From positions 1 to 64,000 of the forward strand of contig JAGTRS010000018.1 of the NCBI GenBank assembly GCA_018262195.1: a DNA stretch of 64,000 bases. The letters run 5' to 3'. Below are positions 31,450-40,571 of the stretch, one piece after another. A model generated the notes under the pieces. It searched no databases, was not told the DNA's origin, and saw only the letters and a program-made list of their open reading frames with translations. The DNA is from Pseudomonadota bacterium. GTDB lineage: Bacteria; Pseudomonadota; Gammaproteobacteria; Burkholderiales; Rhodocyclaceae. Each line of letters opens with the position of its first letter. Positions within the stretch are counted from its first letter, which is position 1. A program made the position numbers and the translations under genes.

Positions 31450-31537
31450 GATTCTCTTTGTGAGTGGATTGGTTCGAGTCGCGAAAATTGCTACAACAGG
31501 AAGTCGAGACGGTATCTGTCTCTTTTCAAAATGACGT

Positions 31538-32521
31538 TCAGGATACACGAGCTAGTTTTCCCGCAAGGTCGCCAGCGTCAATGGATACGTACCGTTGAAG
31601 CATGTTCGCCGTCGTGTGACCGGAGATGCTGCGTAGCTCCAAAATGTTCAAGCCGAGCTTCGCCAATCTGGTAAGCGCATCGTGCCGTAGGTCGTGGAAC
31701 GTGAAGTCTTGAATGCCAGCCCTTGCTACTGCGCGCATGTAGGCCTGCTTCAACGTCTCGATAGACACTGGGAATACATGACCCCCGAGGCAACGGGGGA
31801 GTACACGCAGCATGGACACACAAGCCGGAGATAGCGGGATGGTGCGGCTACCTGTCTTGCCTGAAACCTTGGCTACCTTACGTTCGAGGTCAACATCACG
31901 CCATGTGAGTGCAAGGATTTCACCTCGCCGTGCAGCAGTCTCAAGAGCGAACACAACAATGGGCTTTATCCACGGGCTCTGGCACTGAGCGCAGGCAGTA
32001 ATCAATGCTTTCCGTTGTGAGTCGTTCAGTACCCTGTCTCTGGCCTTGTTCGGGGTCGGCTTGCGAACTTGGCTAACCGGGTTAGTGTCGATAGCTAGGC
32101 CCCAATCCCGTATTGCTACATTGAACAGGTGACTGAGCAGGGCTAGCTCTCTATGCACAGTGGAGCCGCTTACAACCTCAAGTCGTTTATCTCTGTACTC
32201 TGCGATCATTCGCCCTTTGATTGATCCAATCGCATGCTCTACAAGGTTGGAGCGTTTGATGACTGCAATACGCAGTACCTCATTGGCTGCTCCGCGCTTC
32301 TTCGGTGTGACCTCTTTTTGGTATCTATCGAGAAGTTCTCGCAGAGTTCGCTGCTGCACTTCAGAGCGATCCTCCCATTGCCCAGCATCGAGCAGCCTTT
32401 CTTGATGCCTAGCCCATCGCTCAGCATCCTTCTTTAGCTCGAATGTTTTTGATTGAGTCGGGTAGCCTTTGCGTTTGACGATTGCTTGCCAGTTGTTGCT
32501 GCGCTGTCTAATGGTTGCCAT
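31538..32521 (-). CDS. int: Tyrosine site-specific recombinase (integrase)
   Basis: A 327-residue phage-type integrase. The N-terminal SAM-like DNA-binding domain (about 55-145) is followed by the catalytic domain with Arg198 (ETAARRGEILALTW), Lys about 223, His276 and Arg279 (FHDLRH), His302 (ISGHTTANML) and nucleophile Tyr311. All catalytic positions are present, so it should be active. The ATG at 32521 gives the normal MATIRQRSNNW start; the open frame continues 11 codons upstream through the GGTGAC repeats. It is transcribed away from the right att site at tRNA-His, and is the probable agent of this insertion. Confidence 0.93.
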   Translation of the reverse strand: MATIRQRSNNWQAIVKRKGYPTQSKTFELKKDAERWARHQERLLDAGQWEDRSEVQQRTLRELLDRYQKEVTPKKRGAANEVLRIAVIKRSNLVEHAIGSIKGRMIAEYRDKRLEVVSGSTVHRELALLSHLFNVAIRDWGLAIDTNPVSQVRKPTPNKARDRVLNDSQRKALITACAQCQSPWIKPIVVFALETAARRGEILALTWRDVDLERKVAKVSGKTGSRTIPLSPACVSMLRVLPRCLGGHVFPVSIETLKQAYMRAVARAGIQDFTFHDLRHDALTRLAKLGLNILELRSISGHTTANMLQRYVSIDAGDLAGKLARVS

Positions 32522-32535
32522 GGTTGCTGCCTTCG

Positions 32536-32552
32536 GGTGACAGCAGGGTGAC
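32536..32552 (+). repeat. Right tandem GGTGAC motif (11-bp spacing)
   Basis: GGTGAC occurs at 32536-32541 and 32547-32552 within GGTGACAGCAGGGTGAC, matching 27778-27794 at 16 of 17 positions. It lies in the 5' leader of the integrase gene and overlaps a candidate promoter for the right tRNA-His, so it could serve both recombination and regulation. Confidence 0.65.
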
Positions 32553-32566
32553 AAACAAGTTAGAGT
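32537..32566 (+). promoter_or_regulatory. Candidate element-derived promoter for intact tRNA-His
   Basis: GTGACA (32537-32542) and TAGAGT (32561-32566) are separated by 18 bases; the tRNA begins 30 bases after the -10. It is weaker than the left promoter and lies wholly in element DNA. Confidence 0.4.
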
Positions 32567-32589
32567 AGTGCCCCCTATGGTTGGGAAAC

Positions 32590-32667
32590 CTTCAGCGGCG
32601 GCTGTAGCTCAGTTGGTAGAGTCCCGGATTGTGATTCCGGTTGTCGTGGGTTCGAGCCCCATCAGTC
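32590..32667 (+). repeat. attR: right 78-bp direct repeat
   Basis: Identical to 27698-27775. The chromosomal sequence GCCCCA continues after CAGTC, completing the tRNA. Confidence 0.92.
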
Positions 32668-32673
32668 GCCCCA
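32597..32673 (+). tRNA. hisR-like (GTG): tRNA-His (GTG anticodon), intact copy
   Basis: A 77-base tRNA with the extra G-1 opposite discriminator C. Acceptor GCGGCTG pairs with CAGTCGC, the anticodon loop TTGTGAT has anticodon GTG, the T arm GTGGGTTCGAGCCCCAT is normal and CCA is encoded. Its body is shared with the truncated left copy. It lies 16 bases before pepD without a terminator between. Confidence 0.95.
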
Positions 32674-32689
32674 GAATTTAACCCCCGCA

Positions 32690-34144
32690 ATGACCGATGC
32701 TATGTTTTCCGGCTTGCAGCCCGCTACTGTCTGGGCGCATTTTTCACACCTCTGTGCGATCCCTCGTGCCTCCAAGCAGGAAGCCGTGCTGCGTGATTCC
32801 CTGCTGCAAAGGGCCGTCAGTCGTGGTCTGGACGCTACAGTGGATGCCGCGGGTAACCTGATTATCCGCAAGCCGGCCAGTGCTGGCCGTGAACATTGTC
32901 CGGGTGTGGTGTTGCAGGCGCATCTCGATATGGTTTGCCAGAAGAATGCCGATAGCAATCACGACTTTGCTCACGATTCGATTGTTCCCGTCCTGCGTGA
33001 TGGTTGGCTGGTGGCCGAGAAGACCACCCTGGGGGCAGACAACGGGATTGGCGTTGCCTTGATTCTTGCGGTTCTGGAGGATGAGTCGCTTCAGCATGGG
33101 CCGATCGAGGCCTTGCTGACTGTCGATGAAGAGGCGGGCATGGGCGGCGCGCGTGGTCTGGAGCCGGGAGTGCTGCAAGGCCAGTTGATGCTGAATCTGG
33201 ATACTGAGGACTGGGGTGAGTTTTATCTTGGTTGTGCTGGCGGTCTGGATGTCAACGTTGAGCGTAGCGCTATTGCGGAGCAGATTCCGGCGGGATGTCA
33301 GGCTTGGCGGCTCGAAGTGGCTGGCTTGCGGGGCGGGCATTCCGGCGTTGATATTCACGAAGAACGGGGTAATGCGATCAAGCTGCTGGTGCGCGTCCTG
33401 CGCGAACTGGAAGTGCTGTTTCCTCTACGCCTTGCTGAACTGTCCGGCGGGACCGCCCGGAATGCCTTGCCGCGTGAGGCTGCGGCAGTGATCCTGCTAC
33501 CGGTTGAAATGGCGGATCGCTTTGCTGCGGCCGTCCTCGAATCTCAGCGCTGTCTGCAAGGGGAATTGCGTGGCGTTGATGAAGGCGTGGCGTTGAGCAT
33601 TTCGGCCTGCGATGCAACGGCGGTCATTTCGTCGAATGAACAGCAAATCTGGCTGGCTTCGCTGCATGCCGCACCACATGGCGTACGCCGAATGAGCCGG
33701 CAAGTACCGGGCGTGGTTGAAACGTCGAACAACCTCGGTATCGTCGAGTTGCACCCGAATGGTGGCTCGTGCAACTTCATGGTGCGTTCGCTGATCGGCA
33801 GCGGCAGCATGGCTTTGGCAGATGAAATTGCCAGCTTGTGGAAGTTGAGCAATAGCAAAGTGGAAATGGAAGGCTATTACCCTGGATGGGCGCCAAATCC
33901 GGATTCGGCGTTGCTCAAGTTGTGCCAGTCGGTCTATCGGCGGGATTTTGGTGCAGACTCGAAGGTTCAGGTCGTCCATGCGGGGCTGGAGTGCGGCATC
34001 ATCGGTGACAAGTACCCGGAGATGGATATCGTCTCTTTTGGCCCGACGATTCGTGGCGCCCATGCACCGGGGGAGCGGGTCGAAGTAGCTTCGGTGGAAA
34101 AATGCTGGAACTTGCTGACGGCGATTCTGGCCGAATTGCATTGA
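32690..34144 (+). CDS. pepD: Aminoacyl-histidine dipeptidase (peptidase D, carnosinase type)
   Basis: A 484-residue M20-family metallopeptidase that cleaves Xaa-His dipeptides. Zinc ligands and catalytic residues are visible: LQAHLDMV (His about 80), DNGIGVAL (Asp about 115), TVDEEAGMGG (Glu pair about 145), NLDTEDWGEFYLGCAGG and the C-terminal HAGLECGII. A dimerisation insert lies in the middle, and the length fits the family. It starts 16 bases after tRNA-His, so it may be transcribed with it. An alternative start is the ATG four codons further in (32702). Confidence 0.95.
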   Translation: MTDAMFSGLQPATVWAHFSHLCAIPRASKQEAVLRDSLLQRAVSRGLDATVDAAGNLIIRKPASAGREHCPGVVLQAHLDMVCQKNADSNHDFAHDSIVPVLRDGWLVAEKTTLGADNGIGVALILAVLEDESLQHGPIEALLTVDEEAGMGGARGLEPGVLQGQLMLNLDTEDWGEFYLGCAGGLDVNVERSAIAEQIPAGCQAWRLEVAGLRGGHSGVDIHEERGNAIKLLVRVLRELEVLFPLRLAELSGGTARNALPREAAAVILLPVEMADRFAAAVLESQRCLQGELRGVDEGVALSISACDATAVISSNEQQIWLASLHAAPHGVRRMSRQVPGVVETSNNLGIVELHPNGGSCNFMVRSLIGSGSMALADEIASLWKLSNSKVEMEGYYPGWAPNPDSALLKLCQSVYRRDFGADSKVQVVHAGLECGIIGDKYPEMDIVSFGPTIRGAHAPGERVEVASVEKCWNLLTAILAELH

Positions 34145-34157
34145 GAGGGAGCAACTG

Positions 34158-34364
34158 ATGAGAATTGCCTTGATTGTGATGTGCTTGCTCGGATTGACTG
34201 CTTGCGGTGTCGAGACGGCGGGTACGGCGGCAACTGCTGCGGCCATGAAAAAACAGGAAATCGAGCAGGGGCGTGCGACGATGGAGAAGGTTAAGCGCGA
34301 CCTGGATGTGGCCAATCAGCAGGTCGCGCAGCGCGCCGCGCAGGCCGAGGAAGCGACAAAGTAG
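34158..34364 (+). CDS. Small lipoprotein, unknown function
   Basis: A 68-residue protein with a lipoprotein signal peptide: MRIALIVMCLLGLTAC with lipobox LTAC, and Cys16 as the lipidated residue. The mature part is a short alanine-rich, charged helix (KKQEIEQGRATMEKVKRDLDVANQQV) that probably forms a coiled coil. It has a GGGAG SD and lies 13 bases after pepD. No family is recognised; the build resembles small structural envelope lipoproteins. Confidence 0.75.
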   Translation: MRIALIVMCLLGLTACGVETAGTAATAAAMKKQEIEQGRATMEKVKRDLDVANQQVAQRAAQAEEATK

Positions 34365-34366
34365 CC

Positions 34367-35236
34367 TTAGCGGCGGCGGATGGCTTCGCGACGGGCGAGG
34401 CCGAGCTTGGTCGAGCGTTCCATTTTTTGGACGAAGGCCGGGAAATCGAGACCGAATTTGGCACGGAGTTCCTTGGCGTAGTTGTGCAACCAGCGCCAGC
34501 GTGGCTCGAAATAGCGCTCCTTGAAGGCGTAGAGCACGTGGTTGCCGTCATCGGGCACCGAAATGACGATGACCTGATCATCGAAAACGTGCATCGCTTC
34601 GCCGATCAGGCCGGCGTAACTTTCCTTCTCGCCGGCCAGATTGATGACCAGCACGCCGTTGCCTGACAGCTTGGCGTAGGCGTTGTCGAAAAATTCGCGA
34701 TTGGCCAGACTGGGCGCGAAGCCAGTCTTGTCGAAGGCATCGACGAGCAAGGCATCGATACCTTTCTCGGTATTTTCCAGATATTCCGCGCCGTCCGCTT
34801 CGATAATCTGCAAGCGCTCGTCGTCAGGCGGCACCATGAAGGCGTCGCGGAAGGCGATCACGTTCGGGTCGAGTTCGATGGCGGTCAGTTGTGTGCCGGG
34901 CATGCGGCGATGGCAGAACTTGATCAAGGAACCGCCGCCGAGGCCAATCAGCACGATGCGTTTCGGCCGTGGCTGGAAGAGCAGGAAAGCCATCATTTTC
35001 TGCGTGTAGCGGATCGCCAGGTCATGCGGCGCCTTGAGCGACATTTCGCTCTGCATCAAGCGAACGTTGAAGTAGAGGAAGCGTGACTTTCCATCGTCGA
35101 TGATAAAAGGCTTCGAGTAGCTTTCGTCGAGCAACTGGGCGCGCAGTTCACCAGCCTTGGCCCACGCCGGCTCCAGCATCAGCACCGTGCCGGTTTCGAC
35201 CTCAAACGGGCTGGGCAGTTCGTAAAGCTTGGTCAA
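34367..35236 (-). CDS. Spermidine-synthase-like methyltransferase-fold protein
   Basis: A 289-residue protein with the Rossmann fold of polyamine aminopropyltransferases. The SAM/dcSAM-binding GLGGGSLIKFCHRRMP, the acidic loop TAIELDPNVI, and IIEADGAEYL with DALLVDAFD can all be seen. The N-terminal tetramerisation part of true SpeE is short and the substrate-binding YHE-type motifs are not obvious, so it may be a spermidine-synthase-like protein of other specificity. It converges on the small lipoprotein gene and lies just downstream of prmB on the same strand. Confidence 0.75.
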   Translation of the reverse strand: MTKLYELPSPFEVETGTVLMLEPAWAKAGELRAQLLDESYSKPFIIDDGKSRFLYFNVRLMQSEMSLKAPHDLAIRYTQKMMAFLLFQPRPKRIVLIGLGGGSLIKFCHRRMPGTQLTAIELDPNVIAFRDAFMVPPDDERLQIIEADGAEYLENTEKGIDALLVDAFDKTGFAPSLANREFFDNAYAKLSGNGVLVINLAGEKESYAGLIGEAMHVFDDQVIVISVPDDGNHVLYAFKERYFEPRWRWLHNYAKELRAKFGLDFPAFVQKMERSTKLGLARREAIRRR

Positions 35237-35245
35237 GCAGCCAAC

Positions 35246-36145
35246 TTAGTCCGGCAAATCGGTGGCATACAGCAGGAAAACGTATTCGTCGCCAGCCGCA
35301 GTATCCAGCCAGGTAAAGGGCAGTTTCGGGTAGGCCGCTTCAAGCGCCTCGCGGTTGTGGCCGATTTCGACGATCAGGATGCCATTGTCGGTCAGATGCT
35401 TCTTGGCTTCGCGCAGGATGATGCGCGTGAAATCGAGTCCGTCTTCACCCGAACCAAGGGCGAGTTCCGGTTCGTGCAGGTATTCCGGTGGCAGGCAGGC
35501 GACCGATTCAGCATTGACGTAAGGTGGGTTGGAAACAATCAGGTCGAACTTGCGTCCTTCGAGGTTTCTGAAGGCATCGGACTGGATCAGTTCGATGCGG
35601 TCGTAGAGGCTGTAATCGGCGACGTTGCGTTCGGCGACGGCAATGGCATTTTCTGACAGGTCGACCGCAGTCACCTCGGCATTCGGGAAGGCGATGGCGG
35701 TGAGGATAGCCAGGCAGCCGGAACCGGTGCACAGATCGAGCGCCGATTCGATGGCCCATGGATCGTCGATCCAGGGGGCCAATTGATCTTCAAGCAATTC
35801 GGCAATGAAGGAGCGCGGCACGATGACGCGGTCGTCTACGTAGAAACGATGATCGCCAAGCCAGGCTTCATTGGTCAGGTAGGCGGCCGGCAGGCGTTCT
35901 TCACAGCGACGGCGGAAGATTTCGAGCAGGGTCTCGCGCTCATGCTGCAGGAGGCGGGCGTCGAGGAAGGGTTCCAGTCGGTCAAGCGGCAGGTGCAGGG
36001 TGTGCAGGGTCAGGTAGACCGCTTCATCCCAGGCGTTGTCGCTGCCATGGCCGAAGAAGAGTTGGGCAGCGTTGAAGCGGCTGACGGCGTAACGTAGATA
36101 GTCGCGAACGGTGATCAGTTCGGCTTTGGCGGAGAGGTCGCTCAT
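35246..36145 (-). CDS. prmB: Ribosomal protein L3 N5-glutamine methyltransferase
   Basis: A 299-residue SAM-dependent methyltransferase of the HemK/PrmC family. [18 protein letters not shown] is the SAM-binding motif and [11 protein letters not shown] the NPPY motif that holds the glutamine amide. The N-terminal helical domain with [15 protein letters not shown] is diagnostic of PrmB rather than PrmC. The start overlaps the dapE stop by ATGA, so the two are translationally coupled. Confidence 0.94.
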   Translation of the reverse strand: MSDLSAKAELITVRDYLRYAVSRFNAAQLFFGHGSDNAWDEAVYLTLHTLHLPLDRLEPFLDARLLQHERETLLEIFRRRCEERLPAAYLTNEAWLGDHRFYVDDRVIVPRSFIAELLEDQLAPWIDDPWAIESALDLCTGSGCLAILTAIAFPNAEVTAVDLSENAIAVAERNVADYSLYDRIELIQSDAFRNLEGRKFDLIVSNPPYVNAESVACLPPEYLHEPELALGSGEDGLDFTRIILREAKKHLTDNGILIVEIGHNREALEAAYPKLPFTWLDTAAGDEYVFLLYATDLPD

Positions 36146-37275
36146 GCGCTCATCAATTGTTCAAGGATGCGGCGATAGATGGAAGAGAGTTTTGGCAGGG
36201 CGTCGACAGCAATGCATTCGTCGATCTTGTGGCTGGTCGCATTGACCGGGCCGATTTCAAGCATCTGCCGGCAGATTTCGGCGATGAAGCGGCCGTCGGA
36301 GGTGCCGCCAGTAGTCGACAGTTCGGTTTCGATCCCGCAGATGTCGCGGATGGCCGTCGTGGCTGCATCGGCCAGCGGGCCACGCCCGGTCAGGAAGGGG
36401 CGGGCGCCAAGCGTCCATTTGATCTCGTAGTCGAGCTTATGTTTTTCGAGGATGGCACACAGGCGCTGCTGCAGGCCTTCCGGCGTGCTGGCCGTTGAGA
36501 ATCGGAAATTGAACTTGATTTCGACGCTGCCCGGTACGACGTTGGTGGCACCGGTACCACCGTGAATGTTGGAAATCTGCCAGGTGGTCGGCTGGTAATA
36601 CTCGTTGCCCTGATCCCATTCAGTCGCAGCCAGTTCGGCCAGTGCCGGGGCGGCTTCGTGGATCGGATTGCGACCCTTTTCCGGGTAGGCGATGTGGCAC
36701 TGGATGCCTTTGACCGTCAGCACGCCGGATAGCGAGCCGCGACGGCCGTTCTTGACCATGTCGCCGAGCGTGTTGACGGAAGTCGGTTCGCCGATGATGC
36801 AGAAATCCATCATTTCGCCGCGACCCTTCAGGGCTTCGACGACGATCACGGTGCCGTCCGTGGCATCGCCTTCTTCATCGGAGGTGAGCAGGAAGGCCAG
36901 CGATCCGGGGTGGTTCGGGTTTGCAGCGATGAAGGCTTCAACGGCCGTCACCGAGGCGGCAACCGAGGATTTCATGTCGGCTGTGCCACGCCCGTAGAGC
37001 ATTCCGTCGCGGATTTCGGGAGCGAAGGGCGGCGAGGTCCATTTGTCGAGCGGACCGGTCGGCACGACGTCGGTGTGGCCGGCGAAGACAAACAGCGGTG
37101 CGCTCGTGCCGCGGCGTGCCCACAGGTTGGTCACGCCATTGCGGTTGATGAATTCGATGCTGAAGCCAAGCGGTTTCAGTCGTTCGACCAGAATATCCAT
37201 GCAACCTGCATCTTCAGGCGTGACGGAGGGGCAGGCGATGATCCTTTTCGCCAGTTCAAGCGTGGCGTCGGACAT
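36142..37275 (-). CDS. dapE: Succinyl-diaminopimelate desuccinylase
   Basis: A 377-residue M20-family zinc hydrolase that removes succinate from N-succinyl-LL-diaminopimelate in lysine and peptidoglycan synthesis. Motifs: [16 protein letters not shown] (zinc His), [25 protein letters not shown] (catalytic Glu and zinc Glu) and TSHKIDECI near the C-terminus. Its ATG shares one base with the stop of the upstream PilU gene. Together with dapD and dapC it covers three successive steps of the succinylase pathway. Confidence 0.96.
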   Translation of the reverse strand: MSDATLELAKRIIACPSVTPEDAGCMDILVERLKPLGFSIEFINRNGVTNLWARRGTSAPLFVFAGHTDVVPTGPLDKWTSPPFAPEIRDGMLYGRGTADMKSSVAASVTAVEAFIAANPNHPGSLAFLLTSDEEGDATDGTVIVVEALKGRGEMMDFCIIGEPTSVNTLGDMVKNGRRGSLSGVLTVKGIQCHIAYPEKGRNPIHEAAPALAELAATEWDQGNEYYQPTTWQISNIHGGTGATNVVPGSVEIKFNFRFSTASTPEGLQQRLCAILEKHKLDYEIKWTLGARPFLTGRGPLADAATTAIRDICGIETELSTTGGTSDGRFIAEICRQMLEIGPVNATSHKIDECIAVDALPKLSSIYRRILEQLMSA

Positions 37276-38462
37276 CAGTGCGATTCTTCGTCGTGGTCAG
37301 CCAGGCTGAGGGTGAACTCCTTGAAGGAAGTACCGCCATCGCTGGTGCTGTCGAACTCGAGTGCGGCATCGGTCTTCTTGTCGTCCTTGCCATTGGTGCT
37401 GCCAAATTCGGAATTGTTGATCAGCCACGACAGGTTGGTCGGCGAATCGGCGTTGGCCAAGGCTTCGTCGATGGTGATCGTGCCACCGCTGTACAGGTTG
37501 AACAGATCCTGCTCGAAAGTCTGCGATCCAGGGGCCAGGGTTTGTTCCATGGCGTCCTTGATGCCCTGGACTTCGCCGCGCTCAATCAGTTCGCTGATGT
37601 GGCGGGTGTTGAGCATGATTTCGCAGGTCGGAATGCGCTTGCCGTCCGGCTTCTTGACCAGACGCTGCGAAATGATGGCGCGCAGGGCAACCGACAGGTC
37701 GAGGAACAGTGCCGGGCGATTTTCCAGCGGGAAGAAGCTGATGATGCGGTTCAGCGCGTGGTAGCTGTTGTTGGCGTGCAGCGTTGCGAGGCAGAGGTGA
37801 CCGGTTTGCGCGTAGGCGATGGCGGCCTGCATGGTTTCCTTGTCGCGGATTTCGCCGATCAGGATGCAGTCCGGGGCCTGGCGCATGGCGTTCTTCAGCG
37901 CCGCCTGCCAGTCCATCGTGTCCATGCCGATTTCGCGCTGGTTGACGATGGATTTCTTGTGTTTGAACAGAAATTCGATCGGATCTTCGACGGTCAGGAT
38001 GTGGCCGGAACGATTGGCGTTGCGGTGATCGAGCATTGAGGCGAGGGTCGTCGACTTGCCGGAGCCCGTCGCGCCAACGATCAGGATCAGGCCGCGTTTT
38101 TCCATGATCAACTCGCCGAGGATGTTCGGCAGGCCAAGTTCATCCATGGCCGGGATGTTGCCCAGAATGAAACGGATGACGATGCTGGTCGAGCCGCGCT
38201 GGCGGAAAATATTGACCCGGAAATTGCCGACATTCGGCACACCGAAGGAGAGGTTCATCTCCATTGATGCCTCGAAGGTCTTGATCTGGTCCGGCGACAT
38301 CAGTTCGTAGGCGATCTTCTCGATCATGTCCGGCAGCATGACCTGCTGATTGACCGGGATCGTGTTGCCCTGAATCTTGATGTGGATAGGCGCGCCTGCG
38401 GAAATGAAGATATCCGAGGCCTGCTTTTCGGCCATCAATTGGAACAGTTTGTCGAGAATCAT
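37275..38462 (-). CDS. pilU: PilT/PilU-type twitching motility ATPase
   Basis: A 395-residue hexameric ATPase of the type IV pilus retraction family. Walker [14 protein letters not shown] (about 130-142), the Asp box, Walker [13 protein letters not shown] and the His box [14 protein letters not shown] are all present. The C-terminal extension rich in Asp/Ser/Thr (about 340-395) and the overall length favour PilU over PilT (about 345 residues). It is inserted between dapD and dapE on the same strand with a one-base overlap to dapE, so pilus retraction and DAP synthesis genes share a transcript here. Confidence 0.9.
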   Translation of the reverse strand: MILDKLFQLMAEKQASDIFISAGAPIHIKIQGNTIPVNQQVMLPDMIEKIAYELMSPDQIKTFEASMEMNLSFGVPNVGNFRVNIFRQRGSTSIVIRFILGNIPAMDELGLPNILGELIMEKRGLILIVGATGSGKSTTLASMLDHRNANRSGHILTVEDPIEFLFKHKKSIVNQREIGMDTMDWQAALKNAMRQAPDCILIGEIRDKETMQAAIAYAQTGHLCLATLHANNSYHALNRIISFFPLENRPALFLDLSVALRAIISQRLVKKPDGKRIPTCEIMLNTRHISELIERGEVQGIKDAMEQTLAPGSQTFEQDLFNLYSGGTITIDEALANADSPTNLSWLINNSEFGSTNGKDDKKTDAALEFDSTSDGGTSFKEFTLSLADHDEESH

Positions 38463-38488
38463 GACAAGACCTTCGTGGGTGGTTTGAC

Positions 38489-39307
38489 TTACGGACGCAG
38501 CAATTCGTTGATGCTGGTCTTCGAGCGGGTTTGCGCGTCGACCTTCTTGACGATGATAGCCGCATACAGGCTATAAGCGCCATTGGCCTTCGGCAAGGTG
38601 CCGCTGATCACGACAGAGCCCGGCGGCACGCGGCCGTAGGTCACTTCGCCGGTTTCGCGGTCGTAAATCGGGGTGCTCTGGCCGATATAAACGCCCATGG
38701 AAAGCACGGAGTTCTCCCCGATGATGACGCCTTCGACGACTTCCGAGCGGGCGCCGATGAAGCAGTTGTCTTCGATGATGGTCGGGTTGGCCTGCAGCGG
38801 CTCAAGCACGCCGCCGATGCCGACGCCGCCGGAAAGGTGCACGTTCTTGCCGATCTGGGCGCAGGAACCGACGGTCACCCAGGTGTCGACCATGGTGGCT
38901 TCATCAACGTAGGCACCGATATTGACGAACGAAGGCATCAGCACGGCATTCTTGGCAACGTAGGAACCCTTGCGGACGATGGTGCCCGGCACGACGCGGA
39001 AGCCGCCCTGACGGAACTGCTCTTCGCTCCAGCCTTCAAACTTGGTATCGACCTTGTCGAAGAAGCGGATGTCGCCGGCTTCCTGGACGCGGTTGTCACG
39101 CACACGGAAGGAAAGCAGCACGGCCTTCTTGATCCACTGATGGGTAACCCAGTCGCCATCGATCTTCTCGGCGACACGCAAGGCGCCGGAATCAAGCATG
39201 CCGACGACCTGATTGATGGCGGCGATGGTGTCGATCGAGGATTGCGGGGACAGCTCGGTGCGGCGTTCCCAGAGTTCTTCGATGATGGCTTGTAGCGGAT
39301 GGCTCAT
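38489..39307 (-). CDS. dapD: Tetrahydrodipicolinate N-succinyltransferase
   Basis: A 272-residue trimeric acyltransferase that transfers succinate from succinyl-CoA to tetrahydrodipicolinate. The central left-handed beta-helix of hexapeptide repeats (about 100-230) is seen in [17 protein letters not shown] and [15 protein letters not shown]. The C-terminal [17 protein letters not shown] is typical. Next gene upstream is dapC, with 15 bases between. Confidence 0.96.
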   Translation of the reverse strand: MSHPLQAIIEELWERRTELSPQSSIDTIAAINQVVGMLDSGALRVAEKIDGDWVTHQWIKKAVLLSFRVRDNRVQEAGDIRFFDKVDTKFEGWSEEQFRQGGFRVVPGTIVRKGSYVAKNAVLMPSFVNIGAYVDEATMVDTWVTVGSCAQIGKNVHLSGGVGIGGVLEPLQANPTIIEDNCFIGARSEVVEGVIIGENSVLSMGVYIGQSTPIYDRETGEVTYGRVPPGSVVISGTLPKANGAYSLYAAIIVKKVDAQTRSKTSINELLRP

Positions 39308-39322
39308 GGATGTTCTCTCTGT

Positions 39323-40513
39323 TTACAGTTGTTGTGCGAATTGGCGAATGCGTTGGGTGGCCTCGAGGCATTCCGCCAGCGAAGCGACCAGTGCGATACG
39401 AATGAAATTGGCCCCCGGATTGACGCCGCGGACTTCGCGCGCCAGGAAGCTGCCGGGCAGGACCACGACATTATAGTGTTCGAGCAGGCCGCGGGCGAAC
39501 TCGGTATCCGCGATGGGCGTCTTCGCCCACAGGTAGAAGCTGGCATCCGGCATGCCGGTGCCGAGCACTTCGGCAATCAGCGGCGTGCAGGCGGCGAACT
39601 TTTCGCGGTACTGGTTACGGTTGTCGAGTACGTGCGCCTCGTCATTCCAGGCGGCGATGGAAGCCGTCTGGACCGGCGGAGACATGGCGCAGCCCTGATA
39701 GGTGCGGAAGAGCAGGTATTTCTTGAGGATGGCCGCATCGCCAGCGACAAAACCCGAGCGCATACCCGGTACGTTGGAGCGCTTGGACAGGCTGGAGAAC
39801 ATCACGAGGCGTTCGTTCGAACGGCCGAGCAGCCTGGCTGCCTGCAGGCCGCCGATCGGCGGGTTGGCTTCGTCGAAATAGATTTCCGAATAGCACTCGT
39901 CGGAAGCAATGACGAAGCCGTATTTGTCGGACAATGCAAACAGTTGCTTCCAGTCTTCCAGCGACAGCACCTTGCCGGTCGGATTGCCCGGTGAGCAGAC
40001 GTAGAACAACTGGACGCGCGACCATTCTTCTTCGCTCAGGCTGGCGTAGTCGAAGGCGAAATCGTTGTCCGGCAGGTTGTTCAGGAAGCGTGGCTCGGCG
40101 CCGGAGAGATAGGCGGCGCCTTCGTAGATCTGGTAGAACGGGTTCGGGCTGACGACCAGCGGCACGTGCCCACGACTGGGGTCAATGACGGTTTGCGCAA
40201 AGGAGAACAGTGCCTCGCGTGAACCGTTGACCGGCAGGATTTCAGTTTCCGGGTTCAGTGCCAGATCGTAGCGGCGCTGGCACCAGGCCGCGATGGCCTG
40301 ACGGAGTGCCGGGACGCCCTGTGTCGTCGGGTAGTTGGCCAGGCCCTTCAAGCCGTTGGCCAGCGCCTCCATGATGAAAGCCGGGGTCGGATGCTGCGGT
40401 TCGCCGATGGAGAGTTTGATCTCTTTGTATTGCGGGTTTGGGGTGACGCCGGCGAACAGGGCGCGCAGTTTTTCGAAGGGGTAGGGCTGGAGTTGGGCGA
40501 GATGCGGATTCAC
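39323..40513 (-). CDS. dapC: N-succinyldiaminopimelate aminotransferase
   Basis: A 396-residue class I/II PLP aminotransferase starting MNPHLAQLQPYPFEKLRALFAG, a characteristic DapC N-terminus. The PLP lysine is in SSLSKRSNVPGMRSGF, and NGSREALFSF, SPGNPTGKV and ASDECYSEIYF are the other cofactor-binding segments. It produces N-succinyl-LL-DAP for dapE. First gene of the minus-strand dapC-dapD-pilU-dapE-prmB run; the promoter should lie in the short divergent gap at 40514-40571. Confidence 0.94.
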   Translation of the reverse strand: MNPHLAQLQPYPFEKLRALFAGVTPNPQYKEIKLSIGEPQHPTPAFIMEALANGLKGLANYPTTQGVPALRQAIAAWCQRRYDLALNPETEILPVNGSREALFSFAQTVIDPSRGHVPLVVSPNPFYQIYEGAAYLSGAEPRFLNNLPDNDFAFDYASLSEEEWSRVQLFYVCSPGNPTGKVLSLEDWKQLFALSDKYGFVIASDECYSEIYFDEANPPIGGLQAARLLGRSNERLVMFSSLSKRSNVPGMRSGFVAGDAAILKKYLLFRTYQGCAMSPPVQTASIAAWNDEAHVLDNRNQYREKFAACTPLIAEVLGTGMPDASFYLWAKTPIADTEFARGLLEHYNVVVLPGSFLAREVRGVNPGANFIRIALVASLAECLEATQRIRQFAQQL

Positions 40514-40571
40514 GTCGGGCGTCGAATGGGTGTAAAAAGCAGATTATCCCTGAAAATGCATTCGCTGCCTT

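Larger units (their letters stand above)
27698..32667. mobile_element. Small integrative element inserted at tRNA-His
   Basis: Two identical 78-bp direct repeats (27698-27775 and 32590-32667) containing nearly the whole tRNA-His gene bound a block with visibly lower GC content and different codon use. The repeat-to-repeat unit is 4892 bp. Inside are a helicase-like gene, a membrane-protein gene and a tyrosine integrase beside the right repeat. The same GGTGACAGC-type tandem motif lies just inside the left end and about 40 bases inside the right end. This is the standard picture of tRNA-targeted site-specific integration. No structural phage genes, conjugation genes or known resistance genes are present, so it resembles a minimal island or satellite. 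Confidence 0.9.
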
